From contig CALGZD010000184.1 of NCBI GenBank assembly GCA_937934635.1, positions 1 to 5,461 of the forward strand: a stretch of 5,461 nt of DNA, given 5' to 3'. Of the stretch, positions 5,351-5,461 are shown piece after piece. How positions within the stretch are numbered: position 1 is the stretch's first letter; every line of letters begins with the position of its first letter. The position numbers and the translations under genes were made by a program. Source of the DNA: an uncultured Deinococcales bacterium. Its GTDB lineage: Bacteria; Deinococcota; Deinococci; Deinococcales; Trueperaceae. The notes beneath the pieces were generated by a model. It ran no database searches and was not told the DNA's origin. It was given only the letters and a program-made list of their open reading frames with translations.

Positions 5351-5461
5351 AGCACAACATCCTCATTACGAATAGTCGCCAACAGAAAACACACTAAGCG
5401 TATTTACAAAAGAATTTGACTACCATCTAGCACAATTAATGAAGTCGTCAGATAACTCAAA

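Larger units (their letters stand above)
5190..5461. other. Upstream region of the DoxX gene, no firm gene
   Basis: These 272 bases hold no frame with a start codon and recognisable product. Read on the - strand, TATGAT (complement of 5213-5218) could be a -10 box for the DoxX gene, without a good -35. A TAGGTAA/TTACCTA inverted repeat lies at 5328-5350. A start-less open frame at 5255-5419 is discussed among the rejected items. Confidence 0.5.

Noticed and set aside
5255..5419. Open + strand frame of 54 codons ending in TGA at 5417-5419, with a basic, plausible-looking translation
   Set aside because: It has no ATG or GTG start; the only common alternative, TTG at 5297, has no ribosome binding site. 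The length is within chance for the region, and the product matches nothing I recognise. It could be a remnant, but this cannot be supported.

Overview
This AT-rich bacterial window carries a compact three-gene cluster on the + strand for a Pel-like exopolysaccharide. A long non-coding leader (1-762) precedes it, and an unrelated DoxX-type membrane protein gene converges on it from the other strand. The lineage cannot be fixed from the sequence. Moderate-to-low GC, weak or absent Shine-Dalgarno sites at three of four starts, and a Pel-type cluster without recognisable pelD or pelE would fit a cyanobacterium, a Deinococcota or a Chloroflexota member, but this is only a guess.

Layout: 1-762 has no convincing gene. 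From about 450 onward it is packed with short tandem repeats (11-, 13-, 8/9- and 16-bp units) and palindromes. The last array (three 16-bp units) ends two bases before the first start codon. 763-2205 encodes a PelF-family GT4 glycosyltransferase. 2202-3536 encodes a polytopic membrane protein of PelG size with a roughly 100-residue soluble N-terminal region. 3505-4299 encodes a GH114 (PelA hydrolase-like) domain with no signal peptide. The three genes overlap (ATGATG at the first junction, 20-32 nt at the second) and are probably co-transcribed and translationally coupled. 4353-5189 on the - strand is a DoxX-family protein with about six membrane segments. 5190-5461 is its upstream region, with no firm gene.

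Working model (inference): PelF polymerises a hexosamine-type polysaccharide from a UDP-sugar in the cytoplasm, the membrane protein carries the chain across the membrane in place of PelG, and the GH114 protein trims or proofreads chains. The order F-[membrane]-GH114 without D, E, B or C in view differs from the classical pelABCDEFG operon and from the Gram-positive pelDEAFG arrangement. This, the predicted cytoplasmic location of the hydrolase, a terminator-like hairpin inside its coding sequence and the repeat-laden leader are the most interesting points.
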